A stretch of DNA of 64,000 nucleotides from JAEZHK01 sp040768845 (GCA_040768845.1 JAXGME010000005.1:186001-250000), one strand, 5' to 3'; positions 42,069-51,013 are shown, counted from the stretch's first letter. Numbers and translations are program-made. Notes: generated from the letters alone by a model not told the origin.

Positions 42069-43532
42069 ATGAAGAGAATTCTGGCAATCGCGCTGGCGCT
42101 GACGCTGGCACTGGGCTGGGCGGCCGTTGGGGCCGGGGCCGAGGGCGTTCAGCCGCCCAAGTACGTGTTCATGTTCATTGGCGACGGCATGGGCAGCCCG
42201 CAGATCAGCGCCACCCAGTACTACCTGGGCACCAAGGAAAACCCGGACGCCGCGATGCCCACGCCGGCCAAACTGTCCTTCACGGACTTTGAAAACGTCG
42301 GCATCATGACCACCTACGACGCCACCTCCTTCTGCCCGGACTCGGCCTCCACGGCGACGGCCATGGCCTCCGGCGAAAAGACGCTCTCCGGCGTGGTCAA
42401 CTACAGTGCGGACAAGAGCCGGGCCCTCAAGCCCATCACCGAGTACGCCAAGGAAGCGGGCAAAAAGGTGGGCGTAATCACCACCGTGTCGCTGGACCAC
42501 GCCACCCCCGCCGCCTACTACGCCAAGGCGGAGAGCCGCAAGGCGTACTATGACATCGCCGTTGAGGGGCTGTCCGGCCAGACGGTGGACTTTTTCGGCG
42601 GCGGCGCGTACCTGAAGCCCGACGGCGATGGCGAAGGCCAGAAAAACGTGCTGGAGATCGCCCGGGAAAACGGCTTTGCCATCGCGGACACCGAAGCGGC
42701 CATCCGCGCGCTGGGCCCGGACAGCGGCCGCACCCTGGCCATCGCCCCGGAACTGGACGCCGAGGCGGCCATGCTCTACGAGATCGACCGCCAGCGCCGC
42801 GCGCCGGAATCGCTGAGCCTTGCGGACTTCGTGCAGGCGGGCATCAACGTGCTGGACGGCGACGACGGCTTCTTCCTGATGACCGAGGGCGGCAAGATTG
42901 ACTGGAGCTGCCACGCCAACGACGCCAAGACCAGCATCATGGACACCCTGGCCTTCTCGGACGCGGTGCAGGTGGCCGTCGACTTCGCGGCGGAGCACCC
43001 GGACGAAACGCTGATCATCGTCACCGGCGACCACGAGACCGGCGGCCTGACCATCGGCTTTGCGGCCACCGCCTACGACACCCACTTCGATTACCTGGAG
43101 GGCCAGACCATCTCCTACGACGAATTTGACGGGGTCATCGCGGACCTGCGCGACCGGGGCGCGAGCTTTGAGGACGCGCTGGCCGAGATTGAGCGCTGCT
43201 ACGGTCTGACCGCCGCGGCCGACCAGGCGCTGACGCTGACCGACGAGGAGCGCGCGAGGCTCCAGGACGCCTTCGCCCTCAGCATGCTGCCCGCGGACGA
43301 GCGCCCGACCTCCGACGAGGCCGCGCTGCTCTACGGCGGATACGAGCCGCTTTCGATGGCGGTCAGCCACATCCTGAACAACAAGGCGGGCATCGCCTAC
43401 ACCTCCTACGCCCACACCGGTCTGCAGCTGCCCGTCTACGCCCAGGGCGCGGGCGCGGAGCGCTTCCAGGGCAGCTACGACAACACCGACATCTTCAAAA
43501 AAACCATGGACGCCATGGGTCTGGCGGCATAA
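42069..43532 (+). CDS. phoA: Secreted alkaline phosphatase
   Basis: A 487-residue protein; ATG after AAGGGAGG. The signal peptide ends near GAGAEG. Alkaline phosphatase motifs: MFIGDGMGSPQ (metal Asp), the nucleophile Ser in CPDSASTATAMASG, HATPAAYYA, LMTEGGKIDWSCHAND and VTGDHETGGL for the two zinc and one magnesium sites, with a final His in YAHTGLQLPVYA. It hydrolyses phosphate monoesters outside the cell. Its size, with an insert of about 100 residues before the last His, is typical of Gram-positive PhoA/PhoB. No Pho box was identified. A GC-rich hairpin separates it from the next gene. Confidence 0.94.
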   Translation: MKRILAIALALTLALGWAAVGAGAEGVQPPKYVFMFIGDGMGSPQISATQYYLGTKENPDAAMPTPAKLSFTDFENVGIMTTYDATSFCPDSASTATAMASGEKTLSGVVNYSADKSRALKPITEYAKEAGKKVGVITTVSLDHATPAAYYAKAESRKAYYDIAVEGLSGQTVDFFGGGAYLKPDGDGEGQKNVLEIARENGFAIADTEAAIRALGPDSGRTLAIAPELDAEAAMLYEIDRQRRAPESLSLADFVQAGINVLDGDDGFFLMTEGGKIDWSCHANDAKTSIMDTLAFSDAVQVAVDFAAEHPDETLIIVTGDHETGGLTIGFAATAYDTHFDYLEGQTISYDEFDGVIADLRDRGASFEDALAEIERCYGLTAAADQALTLTDEERARLQDAFALSMLPADERPTSDEAALLYGGYEPLSMAVSHILNNKAGIAYTSYAHTGLQLPVYAQGAGAERFQGSYDNTDIFKKTMDAMGLAA

Positions 43533-43544
43533 GGAAAAGGGGCC

Positions 43545-43581
43545 GTCCGCGCTCCGGGGCATCCGGCCCCGGAGCGCGGAC
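43545..43581 (+). terminator. GC-rich hairpin after the alkaline phosphatase gene
   Basis: A 15-base perfect stem (43545-43559 with 43567-43581), loop CATCCGG. It is not followed by a U run, so it may be a partial terminator or message stabiliser before the YibE/F gene. Confidence 0.6.
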
Positions 43582-43598
43582 GCATAAGGAGCGATACC

Positions 43599-44738
43599 AT
43601 GAAGGACCGACGCCGCAACCTGATCTTCTGCTTCGTTTCGCTGGCGCTTTGCGCGGGGCTGATGCTGCTGCCGGGCTTTTCGGGGCTGAGCGGCAGCCCC
43701 GAACCGCGGGAAAAGGTGGAGGTATTGTCTGTAGACAACTCCACGCTGATGAGGATCGGCGTGGTGTACGCCGACACACAGCGCTGCCGCGTGCGAATCC
43801 TGACCGGCGAATACGCCGGCCGGGAGGCCGACGCCAGCAACTACATGAATTCCGCGCTGGACAAGGACAAGCTGTTTGAGCCCGGCGACACCGCGCTGGC
43901 GATGGTGCACGCGCCGGAGGGCGGGCTCGTCACCGCCACGATGATCGACCACTACCGGCTGGATTCCATCGGGCTGCTTTTTGGCCTGTTCGCGCTGATT
44001 CTGATTGCCTTCGGCGGCGTCTTTGGCTTTGGCGCGCTGATCTCGCTGGCGCTGAGCGTGGTCATCATCTGGAAGGTGCTGGTGCCGCTGATGCTGATGG
44101 GCTGGCCGCCCATTCCGGTGACGCTTCTGATCGTGACCTTCCTGACCGCAATGATCGATTTTCTGGTATCGGGCTTTTCCCGCCGTGCGATGATCGCGCT
44201 GACCGGGTCACTGATGGGCACCTTTCTCACCTGCGCGCTGGCGGTCTGGTTTGGCAATCTCTTGAAAATCGACGGCGGAAGCCTGCCCTACGTGGTGCCG
44301 CTGATCGCCCAGAGCGGCATGAAGATCGACCTGAAGGCGCTGTTCTTTTCGATGGTGTTTCTGTCCAACTCCGGCGCGGTGATGGATCTGGCGATGGACA
44401 TCGCCTCCGCTTCCGAGGAGGTGTACCTGCACAGCCCGTCGATCAGCCGGTCAAGGCTGATGCGCTCCGGCTTTTCGGTGGGCCGGTCCATCATCGGCAC
44501 CATGACCACCACCCTGGTGCTGGCCTACTCCGGCAGCTACCTGTCGCTGATGATGTACTTTGTCGGCCAGGGGACGCCCCTCGTGGATATCCTGAACCTG
44601 AAGTACGTGGCCAGCGAAATCCTGACCACGCTGGTGGGCAGCTTCGGCCTGGTGACGGTGGCGCCCTTCACCGCCGTCGCCGCGGCGCTGATCCTCACCC
44701 GCGCCCCGCGCCGGGCGGCCGCGCCGGCACCCGAATGA
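43599..44738 (+). CDS. YibE/F-family multi-pass membrane protein
   Basis: A 379-residue protein. An N-terminal membrane anchor and a ~100-residue outer beta domain (VEVLSVDNSTLMRIGVVYAD) are followed by about seven membrane helices with the family signatures IAFGGVFGFGALISLALS, LTGSLMGTFLTCALA, NSGAVMDLAMDIASAS and GRSIIGTMTTTLVLAY. YibE/F proteins are widespread in Firmicutes; their function is not established. It follows alkaline phosphatase by 67 bases, so the two may share a transcript. Confidence 0.85.
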   Translation: MKDRRRNLIFCFVSLALCAGLMLLPGFSGLSGSPEPREKVEVLSVDNSTLMRIGVVYADTQRCRVRILTGEYAGREADASNYMNSALDKDKLFEPGDTALAMVHAPEGGLVTATMIDHYRLDSIGLLFGLFALILIAFGGVFGFGALISLALSVVIIWKVLVPLMLMGWPPIPVTLLIVTFLTAMIDFLVSGFSRRAMIALTGSLMGTFLTCALAVWFGNLLKIDGGSLPYVVPLIAQSGMKIDLKALFFSMVFLSNSGAVMDLAMDIASASEEVYLHSPSISRSRLMRSGFSVGRSIIGTMTTTLVLAYSGSYLSLMMYFVGQGTPLVDILNLKYVASEILTTLVGSFGLVTVAPFTAVAAALILTRAPRRAAAPAPE

Positions 44739-44840
44739 CGCGCCGGGGTGAAACCCCTTCGCATGTGCGTGAAGATGTCCGCCGCCATTGAGCCCCGCGG
44801 CGCACACCGGTGAAATTGTGTTCAGCCAAAGGCGCGCTTT

Positions 44841-44874
44841 GCCCGCCCCGGTCCGCCTTCGCGGCGGGCTTTTT
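44841..44874 (+). terminator. Rho-independent terminator after the YibE/F gene
   Basis: GCCCGCC (44841-44847) pairs with GGCGGGC (44863-44869), followed by TTTTT. The rest of 44739-44970 shows no gene. Confidence 0.75.
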
Positions 44875-44970
44875 CATGCGCCGCGCAGGGCTCTTTGGAT
44901 TTTTTTCTTTCAAAAAATCCGGATGAAGCCCCTTTAAGCGTGAAAAACACGTAAATATGCAGAAGCACTC

Positions 44971-44999
44971 TTGACATCCTGCAATATCTGGAATAGAAT
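44971..44999 (+). promoter_or_regulatory. Sigma-A promoter of the amino-acid ABC operon
   Basis: TTGACA (44971-44976), 17 bases, TAGAAT (44994-44999). It leaves a leader of about 90 bases before the ATG at 45097. Confidence 0.78.
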
Positions 45000-45096
45000 G
45001 ATCTGTATCGAAATACACTGTCAGGACACGCGGCATCGGCGGAGGCAAGGGCGCACCCGCCAGCGCCTGTGTCCTTTCTCGATCGGAGCGTCGCCT

Positions 45097-45843
45097 ATGA
45101 TTTCATTCAAGGACGTCCATGTCCACTACGGGCCGCTGCACGTGATCAAGGGGGTCTCGATGGACATTCCCGACGGATCCAAGACCGTCATCATCGGGCC
45201 CAGCGGCAGCGGCAAGAGCACGCTTTTGCGCACCATCAACAATTTTGAGCCGCCCTCCGACGGCCGCGTGGTGGTGAACGGCAAGGAGATGAAGCGGCTC
45301 AAAAACCGCGATCTGTACCGCGCGCGGCAGGACATCGGCATGGTGTTCCAATCCTTCAACCTTTACGGCCACATGACGGTGCTGGAAAACCTGACGCTGG
45401 CGCCCATCCGGCTGAAGAAGGAGCCCAAAAAGCAGGCGGAGGCGCGGGCGCTGAAAAATCTGGAGGACGTGGGGCTGATCGAAAAGCGCAACGTCTACCC
45501 CGCCCAGCTCTCCGGCGGGCAGCAGCAGCGCGTGGCCATCGCACGGGCGCTGACCATGAACCCCAAGATTCTGCTGTTTGACGAGCCCACCAGCGCCCTG
45601 GACCCGGAGATGATTCAGGAAGTGCTGGAGATCATGGAGCGCGTCGCCCGCCAGAACATCACGATGCTGTTCGTCACCCATGAGATGCAGTTTGCCGAGC
45701 ACATCGCCGACCGCATCATCTTTCTGGACGACGGCGTCATCCTCGAGGATGGCACACCGCTGGAGGTGTTTCACCACCCGAAGAACGAGCGCACCCGGGC
45801 ATTCTTCGGAAAAATCCTACATCGCAAGGAGGAGATCTCGTGA
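45097..45843 (+). CDS. glnQ: Polar amino-acid ABC transporter ATPase (GlnQ type)
   Basis: A 248-residue protein. ATG 45097 follows GGAG by 8 bases; a longer frame runs back through the promoter and is rejected. Walker A GPSGSGKST, Q loop MVFQSFNL, signature LSGGQQQRVAIARAL, Walker B LLFDEPTSALDPE and H loop VTHEM are all canonical. It drives uptake with the binding protein and two permeases that follow. The gene overlaps the next by four bases. Confidence 0.94.
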   Translation: MISFKDVHVHYGPLHVIKGVSMDIPDGSKTVIIGPSGSGKSTLLRTINNFEPPSDGRVVVNGKEMKRLKNRDLYRARQDIGMVFQSFNLYGHMTVLENLTLAPIRLKKEPKKQAEARALKNLEDVGLIEKRNVYPAQLSGGQQQRVAIARALTMNPKILLFDEPTSALDPEMIQEVLEIMERVARQNITMLFVTHEMQFAEHIADRIIFLDDGVILEDGTPLEVFHHPKNERTRAFFGKILHRKEEIS

Positions 45844-46706
45844 AAAAGCTTCTGACCCTCGCCCTCGCGATCCTGCTGGCCGCAATGGTACCGCTGGCCG
45901 CCGCGGCGGAGTCCGCCGTCGCCGTCGACAAGGCCGATCCTTCCATCGCCGCCATCATTGAGCGCGGCAAGCTGCGCGTGGGCGTCAAGGCGGACGTGCC
46001 CAAATTCGGCTATCAGGACCTGGGCAGCGACTTCGAAGGCATGGAGATCGACATTGCCAAGGCGCTGGCCAAGGAGCTTCTGGGCGATGAAAACGCGGTG
46101 GAATTCACCGCCGTCACCGCCAAGACCCGCGGGCCGCTTCTGGATACCGGCGAATTGGACATGGTGATCGCCACCTTCACCATCAAGCCCGACCGAATCC
46201 AGCAGTACGACTTCTCCAAGCCCTACTTTGTGGACGCCATCGGCCTTCTGGTCAAGAAGGATTCCGGCATCGCCGGCTTTGCGGACCTTGACGGCAAGGC
46301 CATCGGCGTCGCCCAGAGCGCCACCACCAAGGACGCGCTGGCCAAGGCCGCCGAGGCCGCGGGCATCCAGGTGGAATTTCTGGAGTTCGCCACCTATCCG
46401 GACATCAAGGCCGCCCTCGATTCTGACCGCGTGGCCTGCTTCTCGGTGGACAAGGCCATTCTGATGGGCTATGTGGACGACAATACCACGCTGCTGCCGG
46501 ATTCCTTTGAGAGCCAGCCCTACGGCGTGGCCATGAAAAAGGGCGCCCAGGCGCTGCTGGACTTTGTGGACGCCAAACTGGCCGCCATGCGCGCCTCCGG
46601 CGAGATCGACGCGCTGGTTGACAAGTGGGCGCTGACGCCGGTGGACTGGACCCAGATCGACGACTATTCCAAGACGCTGTGGGAAGAGGCCGCCAAGCTG
46701 GGCTGA
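45840..46706 (+). CDS. Polar amino-acid ABC transporter substrate-binding protein
   Basis: A 288-residue protein; GTG start overlapping the ATPase stop, with AAGGAGGAG upstream. Signal peptide to about VPLAAAAESA without a lipobox Cys. Family 3 binding fold: LRVGVKADVPKFGY, MEIDIAKALAKELLG, LDMVIATFTIKPDR and VGLLVKKDSG-like segments. The ligand is probably glutamate, glutamine, aspartate or a related acidic/polar amino acid. A 13-base perfect hairpin follows the gene. Confidence 0.9.
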   Translation: MKKLLTLALAILLAAMVPLAAAAESAVAVDKADPSIAAIIERGKLRVGVKADVPKFGYQDLGSDFEGMEIDIAKALAKELLGDENAVEFTAVTAKTRGPLLDTGELDMVIATFTIKPDRIQQYDFSKPYFVDAIGLLVKKDSGIAGFADLDGKAIGVAQSATTKDALAKAAEAAGIQVEFLEFATYPDIKAALDSDRVACFSVDKAILMGYVDDNTTLLPDSFESQPYGVAMKKGAQALLDFVDAKLAAMRASGEIDALVDKWALTPVDWTQIDDYSKTLWEEAAKLG

Positions 46707-46736
46707 CGCCCCCGCATCCAACGGATTCCTGCAAGT

Positions 46737-46765
46737 GGCTATGCGCGGCGGCGCCGCGCATAGCC
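46737..46765 (+). promoter_or_regulatory. Intercistronic hairpin after the binding-protein gene
   Basis: A 13-base perfect stem (46737-46749 with 46753-46765) with a 3-base loop and no U run. It probably protects the binding-protein message so that it accumulates over the permease message. Confidence 0.65.
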
Positions 46766-46823
46766 GCGATTGCGTCAAACGAGGCGCCGGCGGCCGCCGG
46801 CGCGTGAAATGAGGTCACACCCG

Positions 46824-47501
46824 ATGCTTTCGAGCGGGCCCTTTTCCCTGGCCAACTGGAGCGCCTGGTTTCACGACTGGGACTACTTTCGCGCCGGGTT
46901 TCTCCGCACGCTGGAGATCTCCGCGCTGGGGCTTTTGTTCACGCTGATGATCGGCGTGATCGTGGGCGTCGCCATGTGCGCCCGGGGCCGCGTGCTGCCC
47001 GCCGTCTGCCGCGCGTACATGTCGGTGTTCCAGAATACGCCCCTGGTGATCCAGGTATTCATCTACTACAACGTGCTGCCCAAGCTGGGCGTGCGGCTGG
47101 ACGTGGTGCCGCTGGGCGTGATGGGCCTGGCCCTCTACACCGGCGCCTACGCCGCGGACATCGTGTTCAGCGCCATCCGCGCGGTGCCGCCGGGGCAGAT
47201 GGAGGCCGCCGGCTCCCAGGGGTTCGGCTTTATCGGCGCAATGGCCACCATCATCCTGCCTCAGGCGGTCAAGGTGGGCCTGCCGCCCATGACCAACCAG
47301 GCGGTGAACCTGATCAAAAACTCATCCGTGATGGCGGTCATCGCCGGCGGGGACCTGATGTACGTCGCGGACAGCTGGAGCGGCGACAACCTGATCTACG
47401 GCCCCACGTTCGTCATGACGGGGCTTCTCTACCTTTCGATCTGCCTGCCGATCTCGCTTCTGGCCAGGTACCTGGAGAGGAGGAGCATGCGGCATGTTTA
47501 G
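46824..47501 (+). CDS. Polar amino-acid ABC transporter permease 1
   Basis: A 225-residue membrane protein. ATG 46824 follows GAGG by 9 bases; upstream in-frame starts lie inside the hairpin region. It is a HisMQ/GlnP-type permease: FLRTLEISALGLLFTLMIGV, FQNTPLVIQVFIYYNVLPKLG and the EAA loop AAGSQGFGFIGAMATIILPQAVK. It overlaps the next permease gene by 8 bases. Confidence 0.92.
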   Translation: MLSSGPFSLANWSAWFHDWDYFRAGFLRTLEISALGLLFTLMIGVIVGVAMCARGRVLPAVCRAYMSVFQNTPLVIQVFIYYNVLPKLGVRLDVVPLGVMGLALYTGAYAADIVFSAIRAVPPGQMEAAGSQGFGFIGAMATIILPQAVKVGLPPMTNQAVNLIKNSSVMAVIAGGDLMYVADSWSGDNLIYGPTFVMTGLLYLSICLPISLLARYLERRSMRHV

Positions 47502-48189
47502 TCAGGTCTGGGCGGACGCCTTTGAGCGGGTGTTCGCGCCGAAGATATTGCTGTTCCTGCTTCAGGGGCTTAAAAACACCATGTACATCGCGGTGGTCAC
47601 CATCCTTCTGAGCCTTGTCACCGGCACCGTGCTGGGGCTGATGCGCGCCGGAAAGGTGAAGCCCCTGCGGGCGCTGGCGGCGCTCTACATCGAAACCGTG
47701 CGCAACATTCCGCTGACGCTGTTCATCATCGGCATGCGCTTCATGACGAAGCTGCCGCCGCTGGAGAGCGGCATCGCGGCGATGACGGTGTTCACCTCCG
47801 CCGTGGTGGCGGAAATCGTGCGCGGCGGGCTGAACAGCGTGCACCCCGGCCAGTGGGAGGCGGCCCACTCCCAGGGGTTCGGCTACGTGGGGGCGATGGT
47901 CTTTGTGATCCTGCCCCAGTCCCTCCGGCGCATCCGGTCGCCCCTTACCGGCCAGTTCGTGACCACCATCAAGGACACCAGCTTCTGCGCGCTGGTGGGC
48001 ACCTATGAGCTGTCCTTTACTTCAAAAATCGCCGCCGCCCACAAGACCATCGTGACGGCGGAGGATATTTTGCTCATCTACCTTCTGGTGGCGGCGGCCT
48101 ACTACGCGGTGTGCTCCGTGTTCGCCTACTTTGCGCGCCGGCAGAAGGAGCAGCTGGGCCAGACCATCGCAAAGCCCCCGGAAATCTGA
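47494..48189 (+). CDS. Polar amino-acid ABC transporter permease 2
   Basis: A 231-residue membrane protein of the same HisMQ family: LLQGLKNTMYIAVVTILLSL, VRNIPLTLFIIGMRF and the EAA loop AAHSQGFGYVGAMVFVILPQSLRR. With the preceding permease it would form a heterodimeric channel. It ends 27 bases before a strong hairpin. Confidence 0.92.
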   Translation: MFSQVWADAFERVFAPKILLFLLQGLKNTMYIAVVTILLSLVTGTVLGLMRAGKVKPLRALAALYIETVRNIPLTLFIIGMRFMTKLPPLESGIAAMTVFTSAVVAEIVRGGLNSVHPGQWEAAHSQGFGYVGAMVFVILPQSLRRIRSPLTGQFVTTIKDTSFCALVGTYELSFTSKIAAAHKTIVTAEDILLIYLLVAAAYYAVCSVFAYFARRQKEQLGQTIAKPPEI

Positions 48190-48216
48190 CGGCCCGGCGA
48201 AACGTGCGGCTTACCC

Positions 48217-48252
48217 AAAGGCCGGGGCCCGCGAAAGCGGACCCCGGCCTTT
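48217..48252 (+). terminator. Terminator of the amino-acid ABC operon
   Basis: AAAGGCCGGGG (48217-48227) pairs with CCCCGGCCTTT (48242-48252), with further CCCGC/GCGG pairing around a GAAA tetraloop; a short T run follows. It may also serve the convergent gene at 48279. Confidence 0.8.
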
Positions 48253-48278
48253 ATCCGCCAAAGCGGGAAACCTGCCCG

Positions 48279-49109
48279 TCAGGGCGCCGGGGTGGCCGCG
48301 GCCTCATCGGCGGGGGCGGCAGTGGTGGGCTGCGTCGCGCCGTCGATGGTCATGGAGGCCGCAAAGGGTGCCATCGCCTCGTACAGCGCGGCCTCGTCCG
48401 GCAGGCCGGATGCCTCGTCCGCCCTGGCGGTGACGCTGACAAAGACGGACATGCCGTGGGATGCGTCAAAGTATGCGATGGCCGAACGCACCTTCTGAGC
48501 TTCGGGAGAAGCCGTTGCCTCCGGGGCAACCGTTGCCTCCGGGGCAACCGTTGCCCCCGGGGCGGGGGTCGCGGCGGTTTCGGCCTGGGTGTCCTCATAG
48601 TCGAAGACAAAGCCCCAGCCGGCGCGGCCGCCCACAGTGACCGCCTTTACCTCGCCGGCCGTGGCGCTCTGAAGGTAGGCGCTGTATGTGGTGGCATACT
48701 GCTGCGCCATCGCCTCCGCGCCGCCCTTGGCCGCCAGCACCGACACGCTTTCGACGGCGCTCTCGCCCGTGGGCTTATAGACAAAGTTGGACACGTTGTC
48801 GTCGCTGGGGTAGCGCTCGTTCTCCAGGGTAAAGCCGTCCACCGGCGACACGCTGCCCAGCTTGAAGTACTTGGGCTTCAGGGAATCGCCGGTGTTGACG
48901 ACGATCCAGTTTTCCTCCGCCTGCACCTTGCCGTCCTTCACGCGGAGCGAGCCGTCAAAGTAGTCCCTGAGCAGCAGGTACCCCGCCACCACCACAATGA
49001 TCGCCAGCGCGACGATGCCTATCGTGATCCATTCCTTCTTGGTGAACCCCTGCGGCTTGAATTCGTGCCTGGCCTTCGTCCGGGCCGGTACCCGCTTCTT
49101 TCCAGCCAT
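48279..49109 (-). CDS. Single-pass membrane protein of unknown function
   Basis: A 276-residue protein from ATG 49109; an earlier TTG (49124) is possible, and neither has a strong binding site. A basic N-terminus (GKKRVPARTKARHEFK) precedes one membrane helix (about 30-50, IGIVALAIIVVVAGYLLL). The outer region (VKDGKVQAEENWIVVNTG onward) is followed by an Ala/Pro/Thr-rich stretch with three exact VAPEAT-like repeats, and the protein ends in another Ala/Pro/Thr tail. No family is recognised. It lies just downstream (same strand) of the LCP gene's terminator. Confidence 0.7.
   Translation of the reverse strand: MAGKKRVPARTKARHEFKPQGFTKKEWITIGIVALAIIVVVAGYLLLRDYFDGSLRVKDGKVQAEENWIVVNTGDSLKPKYFKLGSVSPVDGFTLENERYPSDDNVSNFVYKPTGESAVESVSVLAAKGGAEAMAQQYATTYSAYLQSATAGEVKAVTVGGRAGWGFVFDYEDTQAETAATPAPGATVAPEATVAPEATASPEAQKVRSAIAYFDASHGMSVFVSVTARADEASGLPDEAALYEAMAPFAASMTIDGATQPTTAAPADEAAATPAP
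48512..48565. repeat. Three 18-base tandem repeats inside the membrane-protein gene
   Basis: Units at 48512-48529 and 48530-48547 are identical; the third, 48548-48565, differs at three bases. They encode repeated VAPEAT-type segments on the minus strand and could vary in number between strains by slippage. Confidence 0.75.
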
Positions 49110-49192
49110 GTTTCTGCGCCCCAATCCTGATCAATAATGCGTCCTATCCGCGTCAGTTTACCACATCTTCCGCGCAAAATCAACGGCGAAAA

Positions 49193-49229
49193 AGCGCCGC
49201 AGGGAACGCAAAACGTCCCTTGCGGCGCT
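49193..49229 (-). terminator. Rho-independent terminator of the LCP gene
   Basis: 49193-49208 pairs with 49214-49229 with one mismatch; on the minus strand a run of five T follows (complement of 49189-49193). Confidence 0.82.
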
Positions 49230-49248
49230 CGGCAATGCGGCCGGCGGT

Positions 49249-50250
49249 TCAGCCCTCGGTTCCGTAGAGGAAATCGTGCAGCAGCTGGGTGTTCTTTTTG
49301 AAGTCCGGCCGGATGGACCAGGTGCCGCTCATCATGCCGGAGTCAAAGGTGCCGTCCGCCGGCAGGCGCAGCTGCTGGATGTTGGAAAGATCGGCGCCCA
49401 GGCCCACCGTCGCCAGCTTGACCAGCGTGGCCATGTCCAGGTTGGTCTCGACGTAGGGCAGCAGCGCGGAAACGGCGTTGACGATGGTCAGCACGTTGTT
49501 CTGCTGCAGCTTTCCGGCGATGGCGGTGAGCACCTTGCGCTGGCGCTCGGTGCGGTTGTAGTCGCTGTCCAGGTAGCGGTTGCGGGCGAAGGCCATGGCC
49601 TGGTTGCCGGTCAGGTGCGTGGCGTCGCCATACTCCTTCAGCCGGGATGTGTCCAGCGTGGGCACGATGAAGGTTTCCATGTACTTGTTGACGTAGCGCA
49701 TCTCGTCCTTGGTGACGTCAAGCTCAATGCCGCCCAGCTTGTCAATCACCTCCGCCAATCCGGTCATGTTGATCATCGCGTAATGGGAAATGTTCATGCC
49801 GAAGTTCTCGTTCACCGTGCGCATGACCAGCTTGGGCCCGCCGTACACGTTGGCCGCGTTGAGCTTGGCCCAGCCCACGTTATACAGGTTCACCCAGGTG
49901 TCGCGCATGAGGGAGGTCATCTTGATCTCGGCGGTGGTGGGGTTGAGGGACAGGATGATCATGCCGTCGGTGCGGGCAAAGCCCTGGACGGTGGTGGAAT
50001 CGCCGCCCAGCAGCAGGATGTTGATCCAGTCGCCGGAAAGCCCCTCGGTGATGCTGAGGTCCTCCACGTCCACGGGGTCCTCGACGATGATCTCGGGCTC
50101 CGGCGTTTCATCCGGCACAAACACGTCCTCCGTGGGCACGGGGGTAACCTCGACGGCCACCTCGGGGGCGGCCTCCGCGAACGCGGGCACGGCACCCAGA
50201 ATAAGCGCCAGCGTCAGCAGGAGCGCGGTAAACAGATTCACTCGTTTCAT
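49249..50250 (-). CDS. LytR-CpsA-Psr (LCP) family protein
   Basis: A 333-residue protein. An N-terminal hydrophobic segment (LFTALLLTLALILGAVPAFA) could be a signal peptide or uncleaved anchor. A Pro/Glu-rich linker leads to the LCP domain: WINILLLGGDS, RTDGMIILSLNP, MTSLMRDTWVNL, KLNAANVYGGPKL and the Arg-rich AFARNRYLDSDYNRTERQRKVLTAI. LCP enzymes transfer wall teichoic acids or capsular glycans from lipid carriers to peptidoglycan. In this window it could attach the polymer made at 0.4-7.5 kb, but the two loci are far apart. It has its own promoter and terminator. Confidence 0.92.
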   Translation of the reverse strand: MKRVNLFTALLLTLALILGAVPAFAEAAPEVAVEVTPVPTEDVFVPDETPEPEIIVEDPVDVEDLSITEGLSGDWINILLLGGDSTTVQGFARTDGMIILSLNPTTAEIKMTSLMRDTWVNLYNVGWAKLNAANVYGGPKLVMRTVNENFGMNISHYAMINMTGLAEVIDKLGGIELDVTKDEMRYVNKYMETFIVPTLDTSRLKEYGDATHLTGNQAMAFARNRYLDSDYNRTERQRKVLTAIAGKLQQNNVLTIVNAVSALLPYVETNLDMATLVKLATVGLGADLSNIQQLRLPADGTFDSGMMSGTWSIRPDFKKNTQLLHDFLYGTEG

Positions 50251-50326
50251 CCTGTTCTCCTTTCAATCTTTGGAAAACCGCCGGCTCTGCCGGCGCGCGC
50301 AGGAAGGCTAGGATCGCATACCGATA

Positions 50327-50354
50327 ATTGTACTGAATAATAGGGTTTTGTCAA
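50327..50354 (-). promoter_or_regulatory. Sigma-A promoter of the LCP gene
   Basis: TTGACA (50354-50349), 16 bases, TACAAT (50332-50327) on the minus strand; leader of about 70 bases. Confidence 0.75.
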
Positions 50355-50431
50355 CTGCTTTGACCGCGCTTTTGCCGCGACTTAACCGCCGAAAACCGCT
50401 TTGACCCCATTTCGTCATAATTCAGGCCGTT

Positions 50432-50461
50432 TTGACGCCGACGGGGCCGATTGCATAAGAT
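50432..50461 (+). promoter_or_regulatory. Possible promoter of the small membrane peptide genes
   Basis: TTGACG (50432-50437), 18 bases, TAAGAT (50456-50461). The -10 box is weak. Confidence 0.35.
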
Positions 50462-50507
50462 GACACGGGCCGCTATGTCGGCACACTTAAAAAGCGAGGT
50501 GCAATTC

Positions 50508-50669
50508 ATGAAAGCGATTATCATCGCTCTGATCGTCCTGGGCATTGTCGGGCTGGTTCTCTCCGCGGTGCTGCCCATCATCGGCCTCCCGGCAATCCCG
50601 GGCTCCCTGGCCGCGCTGCTGGCGGGCATCGGTTTTCTGGTCTATCGCTGCTACTGCTGCAGAGGCTGA
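50508..50669 (+). CDS. 53-residue membrane peptide, first of a tandem pair
   Basis: ATG 50508 follows GAGGTG; in-frame codons upstream belong to the leader. It contains two hydrophobic helices (IIIALIVLGIVGLVLSAVLP and LAALLAGIGFLVY) with a PAIPG turn, and ends in RCYCCRG. About 33 of 53 residues are identical to the peptide at 50790-50951, with the same length. The function is unknown. The Cys-ending tail faces the cytoplasm or outside depending on topology; with two helices both ends lie on the same side. Confidence 0.72.
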   Translation: MKAIIIALIVLGIVGLVLSAVLPIIGLPAIPGSLAALLAGIGFLVYRCYCCRG

Positions 50670-50789
50670 TCCGCCCGCAGCGGTCAACCGGCGCGCCGCC
50701 GAGGGCGGCGGCGCGCCGCACCAAAGCGCCCGCCCGGCCTGCGGGCCGGGCGCGGCGCCGCCATCCGTGAAAAAAGGGGTGCAATTTCC

Positions 50790-50951
50790 ATGAAGGTGAT
50801 CACCATCGCGCTCATCGCGGCGGGCATCCTGGGCCTGATCCTCTCCGCGGCGCTGCCCATCATCGGCCTCGCGGCCGCCCCCGGCGCCATGGCCGCGCTT
50901 TTGACGGGCATCGGCTTTTTCATTCTCTGCTTCTGCTCCTGCAGGAAGTGA
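50790..50951 (+). CDS. 53-residue membrane peptide, second of a tandem pair
   Basis: ATG 50790 follows AGGGGTG with the same context as the first copy (GGTGCAATTnnATG in both). Sequence plan: MKVITIALIAAGILGLILSA, PIIGLAAAPG, AALLTGIGFFILCFCSCRK. It is a duplicate of 50508-50669 that has diverged by about 38 percent. The 120-base gap between them is very GC-rich with self-complementary stretches (50690-50760). Confidence 0.72.
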   Translation: MKVITIALIAAGILGLILSAALPIIGLAAAPGAMAALLTGIGFFILCFCSCRK

Positions 50952-51013
50952 CGTCCCCGCCTACATCCCGAAAACGTGGCCCGCCGGGCTTTTGCCCGGC
51001 GGGCCGGAGCGCC

